Assembly: GCA_963755055.1 (NCBI GenBank)
Contig: CAVWIS010000036.1
Span: forward strand, 104,503-168,502
Direction: 5' to 3'
DNA length: 64,000 nt
Origin: AP-16 sp963755055
GTDB lineage: Bacteria > Pseudomonadota > Alphaproteobacteria > Rhizobiales > Xanthobacteraceae
The translations under genes and the position numbers were made by a program. A model generated the notes under the pieces. That model saw only the letters and a program-made list of their open reading frames with translations. It was not told the DNA's origin and did not search any database. Of this stretch, positions 46,446-57,486 are shown in pieces; position 1 is the stretch's first letter; every line of letters begins with the position of its first letter.

Positions 46446-47138
46446 TCAGGCGGGCCGGGCCTGGAAGGTCATGCGCGCCTGATTATGCCCGATATTGGCC
46501 GGGGCGCGCCTGCCGGCGAACCCGGCGGCGGCGAGCTTTTCGGTGACCGCCTGCTCGGTATAGCGGGTGAGGCCGACGCTCGACCGCAATCGGCGGTAAT
46601 CCGACAGCACGGTCCGCACCAGGCCGAAGATCGCGGCGCCGAGGAATCCGCTCGCCGCGGCAAAATTCAGCAGCGCGAAGGCGTCGGTCGCCGGCGACAC
46701 GTCGGGCGGCACGACGTCGCCGATGACCAGGAGGCCGTCGGGCCGCAGCAGCCGGCGGAACAGGACGAGCAGCGCACTGAGCTCGGCCGAGCTCAGGTAT
46801 TGGGCGACCGAGTTCATGACCACGAGGTCGACCGAGCGGTCGAGACATTCGGCGAGCTGCTGCGGGGAGCGCACCTCGATCGATGGGCAATCCTTGAACC
46901 GGGCCGCGAGCCCGGCACGCACCTTGTCGGCGGCATCGATCAGGATAAGCCGGCCGGCGGCTTGCGCCACCCGGTCGGCATGCAGCGCCTCGCCGCAACC
47001 GAAATCGACGACGGTCGCGGCCGGCGAGGGGATGTGCGCCACGATGTCGTCGGCGATCGCCCCATAGTGCAGGTCGCGGTGCCGATCGTTGACATAGATG
47101 CTGTGGTCGGAATTCCAGAAGGCGATCCAGTCGCCCAT
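46446..47138 (-). CDS. Class I SAM-dependent methyltransferase
   Basis: This 230-residue protein has the Rossmann-type motif I VVDFGCGEALHADRV (about 43-57), motif II LILIDAADKVRAGL, the post-I acidic region and motif IV VDLVVMNSVAQYLS. It is probably a small-molecule methyltransferase; the substrate is unknown. The ATG at 47138 is the first credible start. It lies in the unit between carA and carB with a cupin gene 47 bp upstream, but there is no direct link to carbamoyl phosphate. Confidence 0.82.
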   Translation of the reverse strand: MGDWIAFWNSDHSIYVNDRHRDLHYGAIADDIVAHIPSPAATVVDFGCGEALHADRVAQAAGRLILIDAADKVRAGLAARFKDCPSIEVRSPQQLAECLDRSVDLVVMNSVAQYLSSAELSALLVLFRRLLRPDGLLVIGDVVPPDVSPATDAFALLNFAAASGFLGAAIFGLVRTVLSDYRRLRSSVGLTRYTEQAVTEKLAAAGFAGRRAPANIGHNQARMTFQARPA

Positions 47139-47185
47139 CGGCCGATACCCCCGCAGGTCGCAAGCCCGGTTGCCGCGATCAACGG

Positions 47186-47734
47186 CTACAGGGTGGTCGC
47201 GCCGCGATCAACTCGCCACAGCCGGGTGAGCGGCCCGTCCGCCCCGAGGACCGGATCGCTGCCCGGCAGCGGCACCTGCGGGATGGCGGCGCGGGCACGG
47301 GGATATTCGGCCGGGGTGCCCTGGCAGAGGTTGTAGGTTCCACTTCGCGGATAGGCTCCGATGACCACCAGGTCGTGGCTCTGCCACAAGCGCTGATGGC
47401 CGGTGCCGGCGGGCAGCACCACCACGTCCCCGGCCTCGACCTCGAGGTCCTCGCCATGCGGCCCGCCGAACCGCACCTTGGCGCGGCCGCGGGCGATGCC
47501 AAGCGCCTCGTGGATCATCGAATGATAGTGGGTGAACGGATAGATGCCGTTGCGCCACATGTCGCCCCAGCCGTTGCGCGCGAACACCCCCTCGACGACA
47601 TCCTCGGGATCGGGCGTGCCGGCGAGGTCGATCGCATGGCGGAACACCAGCAGCGGCAGCGACGGGTTGTTGGGGATGACCCCGTCGTCGCGAAGCATGA
47701 AGGTCAGCGGATTGATGAGCTCGGTCGTCGGCAT
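47186..47734 (-). CDS. Cupin-domain protein
   Basis: This 182-residue protein has a single cupin fold with metal-site residues in YPFTHYHSMIHEALGIARG (HxH and E) and the second motif in VVVLPAGTGHQRL. Members of this group with the YHS..HE pattern are usually small metal-binding enzymes of unknown substrate. It starts 52 bp after the carA stop region on the same strand and runs into the methyltransferase gene. Confidence 0.85.
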   Translation of the reverse strand: MPTTELINPLTFMLRDDGVIPNNPSLPLLVFRHAIDLAGTPDPEDVVEGVFARNGWGDMWRNGIYPFTHYHSMIHEALGIARGRAKVRFGGPHGEDLEVEAGDVVVLPAGTGHQRLWQSHDLVVIGAYPRSGTYNLCQGTPAEYPRARAAIPQVPLPGSDPVLGADGPLTRLWRVDRGATTL

Positions 47735-47793
47735 GGATCAGGTTCTTGGCGCCTGGGTGCGAGCAATAGCCCGACCCCGGCTGTTTCGGTTCA

Positions 47794-48981
47794 TCACGTC
47801 CCGGTGCCTCGCATCAGATCGGTGAAACGCGTGAACAAATAGTGACTATCGCGCGGACCGGGCGACGCCTCGGGATGATACTGTACGGAGAACACCGGAC
47901 GATCCTTCAAGGCGATCCCGCAGTTCGACCCGTCGAACAGCGACACGTGGGTTTCCCGGGCGTTCGCCGGCAGGCTGTCGCGATCGACCGCGAAGCCGTG
48001 GTTCATCGAGGTGATCTCGACCTTTCCGGTGACCAGGTCCTTGACCGGATGGTTGGCGCCGTGATGGCCCTGGTGCATCTTCACGGTCCTGCCGCCGACC
48101 GCGATGCCGAGCATCTGGTGCCCGAGGCAGATGCCGAAGGTCGGAACGCCCGACTTGATGATCTTGGAGATCACCGGCACGGCGTATTCGCCGGTCGCCG
48201 CCGGATCGCCCGGCCCGTTGGAGAGGAAGATGCCGTCGGGCTCGAGCGCGAGAATATCCTCCGCGGAGGTCCGCGCCGGCACCACGGTGACCCGGCAGCC
48301 CACTCCCGCCAGCATCCGCAGGATGTTGCGCTTGATCCCGTAGTCGACCGCAACCACCTCGAAGCTCGGCGCATGCTGCCGGCCGAACCCTCTTCCCCAG
48401 TGCCACGGGGTCTCGTCCCAGGTGAAGCGCTGGGCGCTGGTGACCATGGGCACCAGGTCCATGCCGACGAGGCCGGGCCACTGGCGCGCCTCGGCGCCGA
48501 GCGCCGCGAGGTCGAAGTCGCCGGACGGCTCGTGGGCGATCACCGCATTGGGCATGCCGTTCTGCCGGATCAGGCTGGTCAGCGCCCTGGTGTCGATGCC
48601 GGACAGCCCGATGATGCCCCGGCTTTTCAGCCACTGGTCGAGGTGACGGGTGGCGCGCCAGCTCGACGGCTCGGTGATGGTGGTGCGCAGGATGACGCCG
48701 CGGGCCCCGGGCGTTGCCGCCAGGTTGACGGTCTCGATGTCGTCCTCGTTGGTGCCGACATTGCCGATATGCGGGAACGTGAAGGTGATGATCTGCCCCG
48801 CATAGGACGGGTCGGTCAGGATCTCCTCGTAGCCGGTCATGGCGGTGTTGAAGCACACCTCGCCGACCGCCGATCCGGTGGCACCGAGGCCGAAGCCTTC
48901 GAGCACGGTGCCGTCGGCGAGCACCAGCACGGCGGTCGACCGCGGCTCGGCCCAGCCGGAAATTCCTTGCGTCTGCGTCAT
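47794..48981 (-). CDS. carA: Carbamoyl-phosphate synthase small (glutaminase) subunit
   Basis: This 395-residue subunit hydrolyses glutamine and passes ammonia to CarB. The N-terminal domain (LVLADGTVLEGFGLGATG, CFNTAMTGYEEILTDPSYAG) precedes a class I amidotransferase domain with the nucleophile Cys in FGICLGHQML and the His/Glu of SVQYHPEASPGP. Length is standard. The order on the strand is carA, cupin, methyltransferase, tRNA, carB and greA, so the two synthase subunits are separated by about 1.7 kb. Confidence 0.96.
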   Translation of the reverse strand: MTQTQGISGWAEPRSTAVLVLADGTVLEGFGLGATGSAVGEVCFNTAMTGYEEILTDPSYAGQIITFTFPHIGNVGTNEDDIETVNLAATPGARGVILRTTITEPSSWRATRHLDQWLKSRGIIGLSGIDTRALTSLIRQNGMPNAVIAHEPSGDFDLAALGAEARQWPGLVGMDLVPMVTSAQRFTWDETPWHWGRGFGRQHAPSFEVVAVDYGIKRNILRMLAGVGCRVTVVPARTSAEDILALEPDGIFLSNGPGDPAATGEYAVPVISKIIKSGVPTFGICLGHQMLGIAVGGRTVKMHQGHHGANHPVKDLVTGKVEITSMNHGFAVDRDSLPANARETHVSLFDGSNCGIALKDRPVFSVQYHPEASPGPRDSHYLFTRFTDLMRGTGT

Positions 48982-49022
48982 ATGGCCTTACTTGCGTATT
49001 ATCCGGGCCGAGGCAAGGGGTG

Positions 49023-49060
49023 CCCCGAATCGTCCCGTTCACCCCGAATCGTCCCGTTCA
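49023..49060. repeat. Exact 19-bp tandem duplication in the carA-yqeY promoter region
   Basis: CCCCGAATCGTCCCGTTCA occurs twice head to tail without a gap. It lies in the 92-bp divergent gap between carA (start 48981) and yqeY (start 49074), so the second copy ends 13 bp from the yqeY start. It could be a duplicated regulator site or a replication slip. Confidence 0.6.
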
Positions 49061-49073
49061 CAGAGAGGCGGCC

Positions 49074-49529
49074 GTGCTGCGCGAAGATATCAACACTGCA
49101 CTCAAGGACGCCATGAAGGGCGGCGACAAGCGCCGGGTCTCGACGCTGCGCCTCGTCAATGCGGCGATCAAGGACCGCGACATCGAGGCGCGCGGCAACG
49201 GCAAGGCTGCGCTGACCGACGACGAATTGCTCGGGCTCCTGCAGAAGATGATCAAGCAGCGCCAGGAATCCCTCGACATCTACGACAAGGCCGGGCGCGC
49301 CGACCTCGCCACCCAGGAGCGCGAGGAGATCGCCATCATCCAGGCCTACCTGCCGCGGCAGATGTCCGAGGACGAGGCCCGCGCTGCGATCATCGAGGCG
49401 ATCCGCGACACCGGGGCCGCCGGCATGAAGGACATGGGCAAGGTGATGGCGGCGCTGAAAGAGCGCCACAGCGGCAAGCTGGACGTCGCCAAGGCGAGCG
49501 GCCTGGTGAAGGGGCTGCTGGCGGGGTGA
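49074..49529 (+). CDS. GatB/YqeY domain protein
   Basis: This 151-residue protein matches the YqeY family, with LREDINTALKDAMKGGDKRR at the N-terminus, the basic LRLVNAAIKDRDIEARG segment, and IIQAYLPRQMSEDE. The fold is shared with the tail of GatB, which handles misacylated tRNA; the role of free-standing YqeY is not settled. The GTG at 49074 is chosen because GAGAGG lies upstream and homology starts there. In related genomes it also sits next to carA. Confidence 0.88.
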   Translation: MLREDINTALKDAMKGGDKRRVSTLRLVNAAIKDRDIEARGNGKAALTDDELLGLLQKMIKQRQESLDIYDKAGRADLATQEREEIAIIQAYLPRQMSEDEARAAIIEAIRDTGAAGMKDMGKVMAALKERHSGKLDVAKASGLVKGLLAG

Positions 49530-49627
49530 GGGCTTGTCGAGCGATCGTTCGGTCGCGATTGGACCAGTCGCTGGATCGTCCGCATCGGCAGCATTAAGAT
49601 GCGACCGCATCCTGGGAGAGAACGGTC

Positions 49628-50203
49628 ATGGTCGGCGCCACGCGCCAGCAAGCTCCGATCCTCTCGGTGGCTACCTTCCGCGCCTGGCTCGCGTCGCGGC
49701 CGGACGAGGAGCACTGGGAGCTGATCGAGGGCGTGCCGATGATGATGATGCCGCCGAACCGCAGGCATCAGCGGATCGTGACCAATCTCGAGGTGCTCCT
49801 CAATTCCGCGCTGCGGCGCCATGACCCGGCGCTCGTCGCCTATCACGACATCGGCGTGAACATCGTCTCCGCCGTGCCCTACGATCCGGAGCCGGACGTG
49901 GCGGTAATCCGCGAGGACGAGAACCCCGACACGCGCTACGCCGAGCGCTTCTACCTCGTGGCCGAAATTCTTTCGGAGAGCGACAAAGGCATCATCGAAG
50001 GCAAGCGGGAGATCTACCGCGCGCACCCGTGCTGCACCTGCATTCTGCTGGTCCGCCAGGACCGGGCGGAGATCACCGTGGACCGCCGGGCGGCGGACGG
50101 CTGGCATGTTGAGGTGTTGGACGGCGGCGATCAGCTGGTGCTGCCGGAATTCGGTCTCGCATGCGCGGTGCTGGACGTCTATCGCGATACGCCCGTCGGC
50201 TGA
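49628..50203 (+). CDS. Uma2-family (DUF820) putative endonuclease
   Basis: This 191-residue protein has the restriction-endonuclease-like Uma2 fold: WELIEGVPMMMMPP (first acidic position), the YDPEPDVAVIRED core that supplies the Asp pair, and an EIL..SD segment followed by GKREIYRAH with the basic residue. Uma2 proteins are abundant in cyanobacteria and some Rhizobiales; their role is unclear. It sits between yqeY and dnaG with no partner. The ATG at 49628 follows a GGGAG-like site. Confidence 0.8.
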   Translation: MVGATRQQAPILSVATFRAWLASRPDEEHWELIEGVPMMMMPPNRRHQRIVTNLEVLLNSALRRHDPALVAYHDIGVNIVSAVPYDPEPDVAVIREDENPDTRYAERFYLVAEILSESDKGIIEGKREIYRAHPCCTCILLVRQDRAEITVDRRAADGWHVEVLDGGDQLVLPEFGLACAVLDVYRDTPVG

Positions 50204-50324
50204 ACCGGCGCCGGCCGACGCGCCAGGTCCCTGTGGATAGCCGGGACAACATGCCGGCTCGCGGCCTTGCGCCGCTTTCCTCCTATACTGGGGGCGGTCC
50301 AGCGAATCGGTTGCCGACATCCCC

Positions 50325-52273
50325 ATGCGCTTCCCGCCCCAGTTCCTCGACGAGCTGCGTGCCCGCCTCCCGGTCTCGGAGGTCGTCGGCCGTCGGGTGA
50401 AGCTGCGGAAAACCGGCCGCGAATGGGTCGGCCTTTCCCCGTTCAACCAGGAAAAGAGCCCGTCGTTCACGGTCAACGACCAGAAGGGCTTTTTTCACGA
50501 TTTCTCCTCCGGCAAGCACGGCGACATTTTCGGCTTCGTGATGGAGACCGAGGGTTTGGGCTTTCCGGAAGCCGTCGAGCGGCTGGCCGGGCTCGCCGGG
50601 CTGCCGATGCCGAAGATCTCCCGGGAGGCCGAAGCCCATGAGGAGCGGCGCAAGACCCTGCACGACGTGCTCGAGCTGGCGGCAAAATTCTTCGAGGCGA
50701 TGCTCGCCTCGCGCGCCGGCGCCCGGGCGCGTGGCTATCTGGCCGACCGCGGCATCCAGCCGGCCACGCAGCTCGCGTTCCGCATCGGCTATGCGCCGGC
50801 CGAGCGCTTCGCCCTCAAGGAGCATCTGGGCGCGCAAAATATTCCGGTCGCCGACATGGTCGAGGCGGGCTTGCTGATCGCCGGCGACGACATCCCGGTT
50901 CCGTTCGATCGTTTTCGCGACCGCGTGATGTTTCCGATCGGTGATATTCGCGGCCGCGCGGTCGCCTTCGGCGGGCGCGCGCTCGACAAGGACGCGCCGG
51001 CCAAATACCTCAATTCCCCGGAAACCCCGCTGTTCCACAAGGGCGCGACGCTGTTCAATGCGGCGCCCGCCCGCGCCGCCGCCCACCAGGGCGCCACCGT
51101 CATCGCGGTGGAAGGCTATGTCGACGTGATCGCCATGGTGACGGCCGGGTTTCCGGCGACCGTGGCGCCGCTCGGCACCGCGCTGACCGAGGATCAGCTC
51201 GCGCTCCTGTGGAAGATGACCGACGAGCCGGTGCTGTGCTTCGACGGCGACAAGGCCGGGCGCAAGGCCGCCTATCGGGCGATCGACCTCGCCCTGCCGC
51301 AGCTCAAGCCCGGCAAGAGCCTGAAATTCGCCGCGCTTCCCGAAGGCCAGGATCCCGACGATCTGGTGCGATCCGGGGGCCGCGAGGCGGTCGAGGAGGT
51401 GCTGTCCGGGGCGCGGCCGCTGTCCGACATGCTGTGGCTGCGCGAGACCGAGGCGGGAGGTTTCGAGACGCCGGAGCGCCGCGCCGCGCTCGAAGGCCGG
51501 ATCGGCGCGCTGACCGCGGCGATCGGTGACGACGCGGTGAGGAAGTATTATCGCCAGGCCCTCGCCGATCGTCTTCACAAACTGTTCGCCCGCAGCGAGC
51601 CGCCGGCGTCGTCGCGCCACGGCCGGCCAATCCCCGACGCGGCGGCGCGGCCGGCCGCGGCGGCGGCGCGTGGGACCGCGGGCAGGTCGGCGCGCTCGCC
51701 AGCGGAACGCCCTACGTTGCGGCCAGCGCCGACCTTGCCTCGAGCCCGCTCCATCGCGGACCCCGGTCGACGCTGCCGCGGCGCGAGGCGCTGATCCTGC
51801 AGATGGTGCTCAACCATCCCTGGCTGCTCAACGACCATCTCGAGGAGCTGGTCGAGATCGAGTTCCGCCACCAGGAGGCCCAGAAGGCGAAGTCGGTGCT
51901 GATCGATCTCGTCGCCCATGGCGGGATCAGCGACCGGGAGGAACTGGGCACGACGTTCGTCGCCATGGGCTACGGGCCGTTCCGCGAGCGGCTCGACCGC
52001 ACCATCACCACCGCGTCGGTGTGGGCGGCCAGTCCGAACTCGGCGCCCGACGACGTGCTGCTGACCTGGAAGCAGCTGCTCACCCTGCATCATCAGTGGC
52101 ATTCGCTCGCCAAGGAGCTCAAGGATGCCGAGGAGGCGCTCGGGCATGACAATACCGAGGCGAACTTCAGCTGGCTCACCGACGTGAAATTGCGGCTCTC
52201 GGCGCTGGAGGGGACAGAGGCCCTGGTGGAGGGCTTCGGTGCGCATTCCGGTCGCGCCGCCAGAACTTTTTGA
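50325..52273 (+). CDS. dnaG: DNA primase (frameshifted)
   Basis: DnaG makes RNA primers at the replication fork. The first frame gives the N-terminal zinc-ribbon-like domain and the Toprim catalytic core (VIAVEGYVDVIAM, then LCFDGDKAGRKAAYRA). The frame is lost in a GC-repeat near 51640-51668; in the next frame it continues AWDRGQVGALASGTPYVAAS and the helicase-binding domain LILQMVLNHPWLLNDHLEEL to the stop at 52273. The total is about 650 residues. Because primase is essential, the break is almost surely a sequence error. The Zn ligands of E. coli DnaG are replaced here (SPFNQEK, HDFSSGKHG), as in other alphaproteobacteria. Confidence 0.92.
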
Positions 52274-52377
52274 AGCCGGAGATTCCCATGCTCTCGCCGG
52301 CGTCTGCCTCGGCGGAAAATGCTCTAGCCCGGGGACCGCAAAGGGACTAAACGTCCCCATATAACCATAACAACAGG

Positions 52378-52394
52378 GTTAAGCGCGCCTTAAC
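52378..52394. promoter_or_regulatory. CtrA-type palindrome upstream of rpoD
   Basis: GTTAAG-CGCGC-CTTAAC is a perfect palindrome containing TTAA-N7-TTAA, the full CtrA consensus. It lies in the 411-bp gap between dnaG and rpoD, about 290 bp before the rpoD start. CtrA is the cell-cycle master regulator of alphaproteobacteria. The match is direct; regulation of rpoD is inferred. Confidence 0.5.
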
Positions 52395-52562
52395 GGGGCG
52401 TCCGCAAGACTTGGGGACAGGCTGATTCGTGTAAGCGGGGGGCGGTGCTCGGCAACGGCGCTGCCCTTTTGGCATGGGTTTGTGTCGGGCCGCTTTCGAT
52501 AATCTCGACGAGAGCGGCGTGACTCCCCGGCATCGGGGACCTACAAGCGGACCGTCGGAGTC

Positions 52563-52614
52563 CCCATAGGGTAGGGGGACCGCTGCGACCCGTTGCGACT
52601 GCCCATAGGGTAGG
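52563..52614 (+). repeat. Direct repeat pair in the rpoD leader
   Basis: CCCATAGGGTAGG occurs at 52563-52575 and 52602-52614, with a 39-bp offset, 70-120 bp before the rpoD ATG. The two copies could be sites for one regulator or features of the rpoD mRNA leader. Nothing else is recognised in 52274-52684 apart from the CtrA-type palindrome. Confidence 0.5.
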
Positions 52615-52684
52615 AGACGTTTGCGACCGATCGTTCCGCTCCTCGTCACGGTAGCACGATCGCGACCGACAAGGGAAACTTTAG

Positions 52685-54898
<2,214 letters not shown>

Positions 54899-54902
54899 TC
54901 CG

Positions 54903-55163
54903 ATGGGCGCGAAGACGCGTACGATCGAGCTCGATGAAGCTGCGGCCGTGGCGCTGGAAGCCTGCGCCAACGATCGCGGCGTATCGGTATCCGAGCTGGT
55001 TGCAGAACTCATTCCCATTGCGGCCGATTCCGAAGTCATCGCTGAGCTGGAACGACGCTGGCGCGCGGTCCAAGCGGGCGACGAGACGGTCTCTCAAGCG
55101 GATGTCGAAAGCTGGCTGAGAACCTGGGGAACACCAGCGTTTCGGCCATGGGCGGAGCGGTGA
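54903..55163 (+). CDS. ParD/CopG-like antitoxin
   Basis: This 86-residue protein starts 4 bp after the rpoD stop and overlaps the next gene by 16 nt. The N-terminal KTRTIELDEAAAVALEACAN segment resembles a ribbon-helix-helix DNA-binding fold and the C-terminal part should embrace the toxin. It is paired with a ParE-like toxin. I see no clear ribosome site, so it may be translated from the rpoD message. The assignment depends on the downstream toxin. Confidence 0.7.
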   Translation: MGAKTRTIELDEAAAVALEACANDRGVSVSELVAELIPIAADSEVIAELERRWRAVQAGDETVSQADVESWLRTWGTPAFRPWAER

Positions 55164-55441
55164 GGATCGAGTGGTCGAAGGACGCGCTCGCGGATCTCGA
55201 CCGGTTCGCCAGATTTCTCCAGCAGCGGGATCCATTGCTTGCAGGCATTATTGCCAACGAAATCATCCGAACGGTGCAACAACTCTTGGAATATCCTCGT
55301 CTGGGACGACCTCTCACCGGCCACCAGGAATATCGACAAATTGTGATGCAGATAATGAATGCTGCCTATGTCATCCAGTATCGGATAGACGGCGAGCGAC
55401 TTGTTATTCTTCGAGTTTTTCACGGCCGCGAGATGCGATGA
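55148..55441 (+). CDS. ParE/RelE-family toxin
   Basis: This 97-residue protein has the ParE fold signature: IEWSKDALADLDRFARFLQQ, EYPRLGRPLTGHQEYRQIVM, AAYVIQYRIDGERLVILRVF and HGREMR at the end, with the conserved Tyr and Arg residues. ParE toxins act on DNA gyrase and RelE toxins on mRNA; which applies is uncertain. The 3' third is noticeably more AT-rich than its surroundings, a sign of horizontal arrival. Convergent with the TetR gene. Confidence 0.85.
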   Translation: MGGAVRIEWSKDALADLDRFARFLQQRDPLLAGIIANEIIRTVQQLLEYPRLGRPLTGHQEYRQIVMQIMNAAYVIQYRIDGERLVILRVFHGREMR

Positions 55442-55477
55442 CTTGCGGGGACTCTCGTCATGGCCGGCGCGCTCCGC

Positions 55478-56032
55478 TCAGCTTTCCGTCAGCACGTCGG
55501 CGCAGATGGCGATGAGCCCCGCCCGCTTGCGCGGCGCCTGCTCGAAGGAGATCAGGCCCTGCCCGAAGATGAAGGCGTAGAACAGAACGGCGCGCGCCCG
55601 GGCCTGCTCACCCGATAGACCGGCCATCCGGTAGAGCTCGGCGACAAAGTTCAGACGCGCGGCGTCGACGCTGGTCACCGCCGCGGCGGCGCCCGCATCG
55701 CTGCGCGCCCACTGGCGGATCGCCAGCTCGATCGCCAGGCCTTCGGGATTGACGCGCTCGGAATAGAGCCGGATCACCGCCTTGAGCCGGTCGCGGGGCT
55801 GTTCGTTGCCGAGCTTGGTCTGCTGCTCGATCGCCGCGATGCGGCCGTGCCGCCAGGTCTCCAGCAGCGCGTCGAGCAGCGCCCGGCGGTCCCTGAAACG
55901 CCGATAGAACCCGCCCTTGGTGACGCCGAGATTGGCGGCCAGCACCTCGACCCGCACCCGCTCGACACCGCCGCGGCCGAGCTCCTTCAGGCCCGCCTCG
56001 ATCCACCGGTCGCCCCCGTCGGGATCCGTCAT
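55478..56032 (-). CDS. TetR-family transcriptional regulator
   Basis: This 184-residue repressor has an N-terminal helix-turn-helix (VEVLAANLGVTKGGFYRRFR) and an all-helical ligand domain. The ATG at 56032 has GAGGGGG upstream. Two operator copies lie in the gap before the divergent Rieske oxygenase gene, so it probably represses that gene and itself until an aromatic or related substrate binds. The ligand is unknown. A longer reading from 56074 would run into the first operator. Confidence 0.88.
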   Translation of the reverse strand: MTDPDGGDRWIEAGLKELGRGGVERVRVEVLAANLGVTKGGFYRRFRDRRALLDALLETWRHGRIAAIEQQTKLGNEQPRDRLKAVIRLYSERVNPEGLAIELAIRQWARSDAGAAAAVTSVDAARLNFVAELYRMAGLSGEQARARAVLFYAFIFGQGLISFEQAPRKRAGLIAICADVLTES

Positions 56033-56053
56033 GATTGCCCCCTCGATACAGAC

Positions 56054-56104
56054 GATACGGTGCCGTATTGACACGGCCGGCGCCCGTGATACGGTACCGT
56101 ATCA
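56054..56104. promoter_or_regulatory. Two TetR operators and the oxygenase promoter
   Basis: A perfect 18-bp palindrome TGATACGGTACCGTATCA is at 56087-56104; an imperfect copy GATACGGTGCCGTATT is at 56054-56069, 34 bp centre to centre (about three helical turns). A TTGACA -35 box at 56068-56073 lies just after the first copy, with the second copy over the -10 region, so bound repressor would block the promoter. Sites read directly; regulation inferred. Confidence 0.8.
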
Positions 56105-56225
56105 GAGACCGGGAGCACGTGCAACGCACGGGGCCGGCGCGATCCGCCGATCGCAGCCGCAGGACCAGATTGCGCCTGGCGTCCGCCGTGCGGCGACCCG
56201 GCGCGACGACAAGGAGGAGACTTCA

Positions 56226-57413
56226 ATGAACCGGCAGCAACAGATCGCGCTGCTGCAGCGGCTGCTGCACCATGTCGAGACCGGGACCACCGCCATGGCG
56301 GATGCGCCCTGGCACAACGACGTCACGGTCTATTCCGACCCGGAGCATCTGGCGCGCGAGCGTGAGATCCTGTTCCGCCGGCATCCGCTCCTGATGGGCT
56401 TTGCCTCGGAGTGGGCGGCGCCGGGCGATTTCCGCACCGACGATCATGCCGGCGTGCCGATCCTCGTCGCCCGCGGGCGCGACGACAAGCTGCGGGCGTT
56501 CCTCAACGTGTGCCGCCACCGCGGCGCCAAGGTGGCGCAGGGCTGCGGGCAGGCCCGCGTGTTCTCCTGCCCGTATCATGCCTGGACCTACGATCTCGCC
56601 GGCAAGCTGCGGGGCATACCCGACGAGCGCTGCTTCCCCGGTGCGCGCGACCAGCGCTCCTCCCTGGTCGAGCTGCCGCTGTGCGAGAAGCACGGGCTGG
56701 TCTGGGTGATCGCGACGCCGGCCGCTGACGGCGCGACCGGTTTCGATATCGATCCGTGGCTCGGCGGCCTGGGGCCCGAGCTCGCGTCGTTCGGATTCGC
56801 CTCATGGGCGTTCTACGACCGGCGGCTGATCCCCGAGACCATGAACTGGAAGATCCTGGTCGATACGTTCCACGAGGGCTACCACATCGGCTTCCTGCAC
56901 CGCGAGTCGCTGCGCGAGATTCTCCACGGCAACGTGGCGGACTTCGAGCCCTTCGGGCTCAATCACCGTCTCACCTTCCCGCGCAAGAAGCTCGCGCGAC
57001 TGCGCAGCCTGCCGGAGGAGAGCTGGGACCTGATGTGGAACACCACGCTGATCTACTCGCTGTTCCCCAACACGATCCTCATGATTCAGGGCGATCACGT
57101 CGAGGTCTCGCGCATCTTCCCGTCCGAGGGCAGGGTAGACCGCGCCGTGATGGAGCTCGGGCTCTATGTTCCGCGCGCGCCGGTCAGCGACGAAGAGCGG
57201 ACCCACTGGGACAAGAACATGCAGCTCATCCTCGATGTCGTCACCGGGGAGGATTTTCCCGCGGGCCGCAGCATCCAGATCGGCCTCACCTCGGGGGCGC
57301 AGAGCCACACCCTGCTCGGCCGCAACGAGCCCGCCATGATCCACTATCACCAATCGATGCGAAGCGCTCTCTGTCTGCCGCTCGACGACGAGGTTCGCGT
57401 GGCGGCCGAATAG
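56226..57413 (+). CDS. Rieske aromatic-ring-hydroxylating oxygenase, alpha subunit
   Basis: This 395-residue oxygenase uses a Rieske [2Fe-2S] centre (C96-H98 in VCRHRGAK and C115-H118 in CPYHAW) to pass electrons to a mononuclear iron site. The iron ligands fit D213, H220 and H225 in VDTFHEGYHIGFLHRE and a later Asp. It would hydroxylate an aromatic or related compound. No ferredoxin, reductase or beta-subunit gene is adjacent, so partners must lie elsewhere. It is divergent from, and likely controlled by, the TetR regulator. Confidence 0.9.
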   Translation: MNRQQQIALLQRLLHHVETGTTAMADAPWHNDVTVYSDPEHLAREREILFRRHPLLMGFASEWAAPGDFRTDDHAGVPILVARGRDDKLRAFLNVCRHRGAKVAQGCGQARVFSCPYHAWTYDLAGKLRGIPDERCFPGARDQRSSLVELPLCEKHGLVWVIATPAADGATGFDIDPWLGGLGPELASFGFASWAFYDRRLIPETMNWKILVDTFHEGYHIGFLHRESLREILHGNVADFEPFGLNHRLTFPRKKLARLRSLPEESWDLMWNTTLIYSLFPNTILMIQGDHVEVSRIFPSEGRVDRAVMELGLYVPRAPVSDEERTHWDKNMQLILDVVTGEDFPAGRSIQIGLTSGAQSHTLLGRNEPAMIHYHQSMRSALCLPLDDEVRVAAE

Positions 57414-57443
57414 ACGACGGCTTCGGCGATCCGAGGACAATCG

Positions 57444-57472
57444 GATGGGTTGAGCTTTTCGCGAAACCCATC
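57444..57472. repeat. Dispersed palindromic element, copy 2
   Basis: GATGGGTT...AACCCATC with a 13-nt loop, just after the oxygenase gene. Read on the other strand it matches the element at 21719-21745 (GATGGGTTTCG...GCTCAACCCATC). Here it lies between convergent genes and may help to end transcription. Confidence 0.6.
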
Positions 57473-57486
57473 AATTCAGAATCAGG

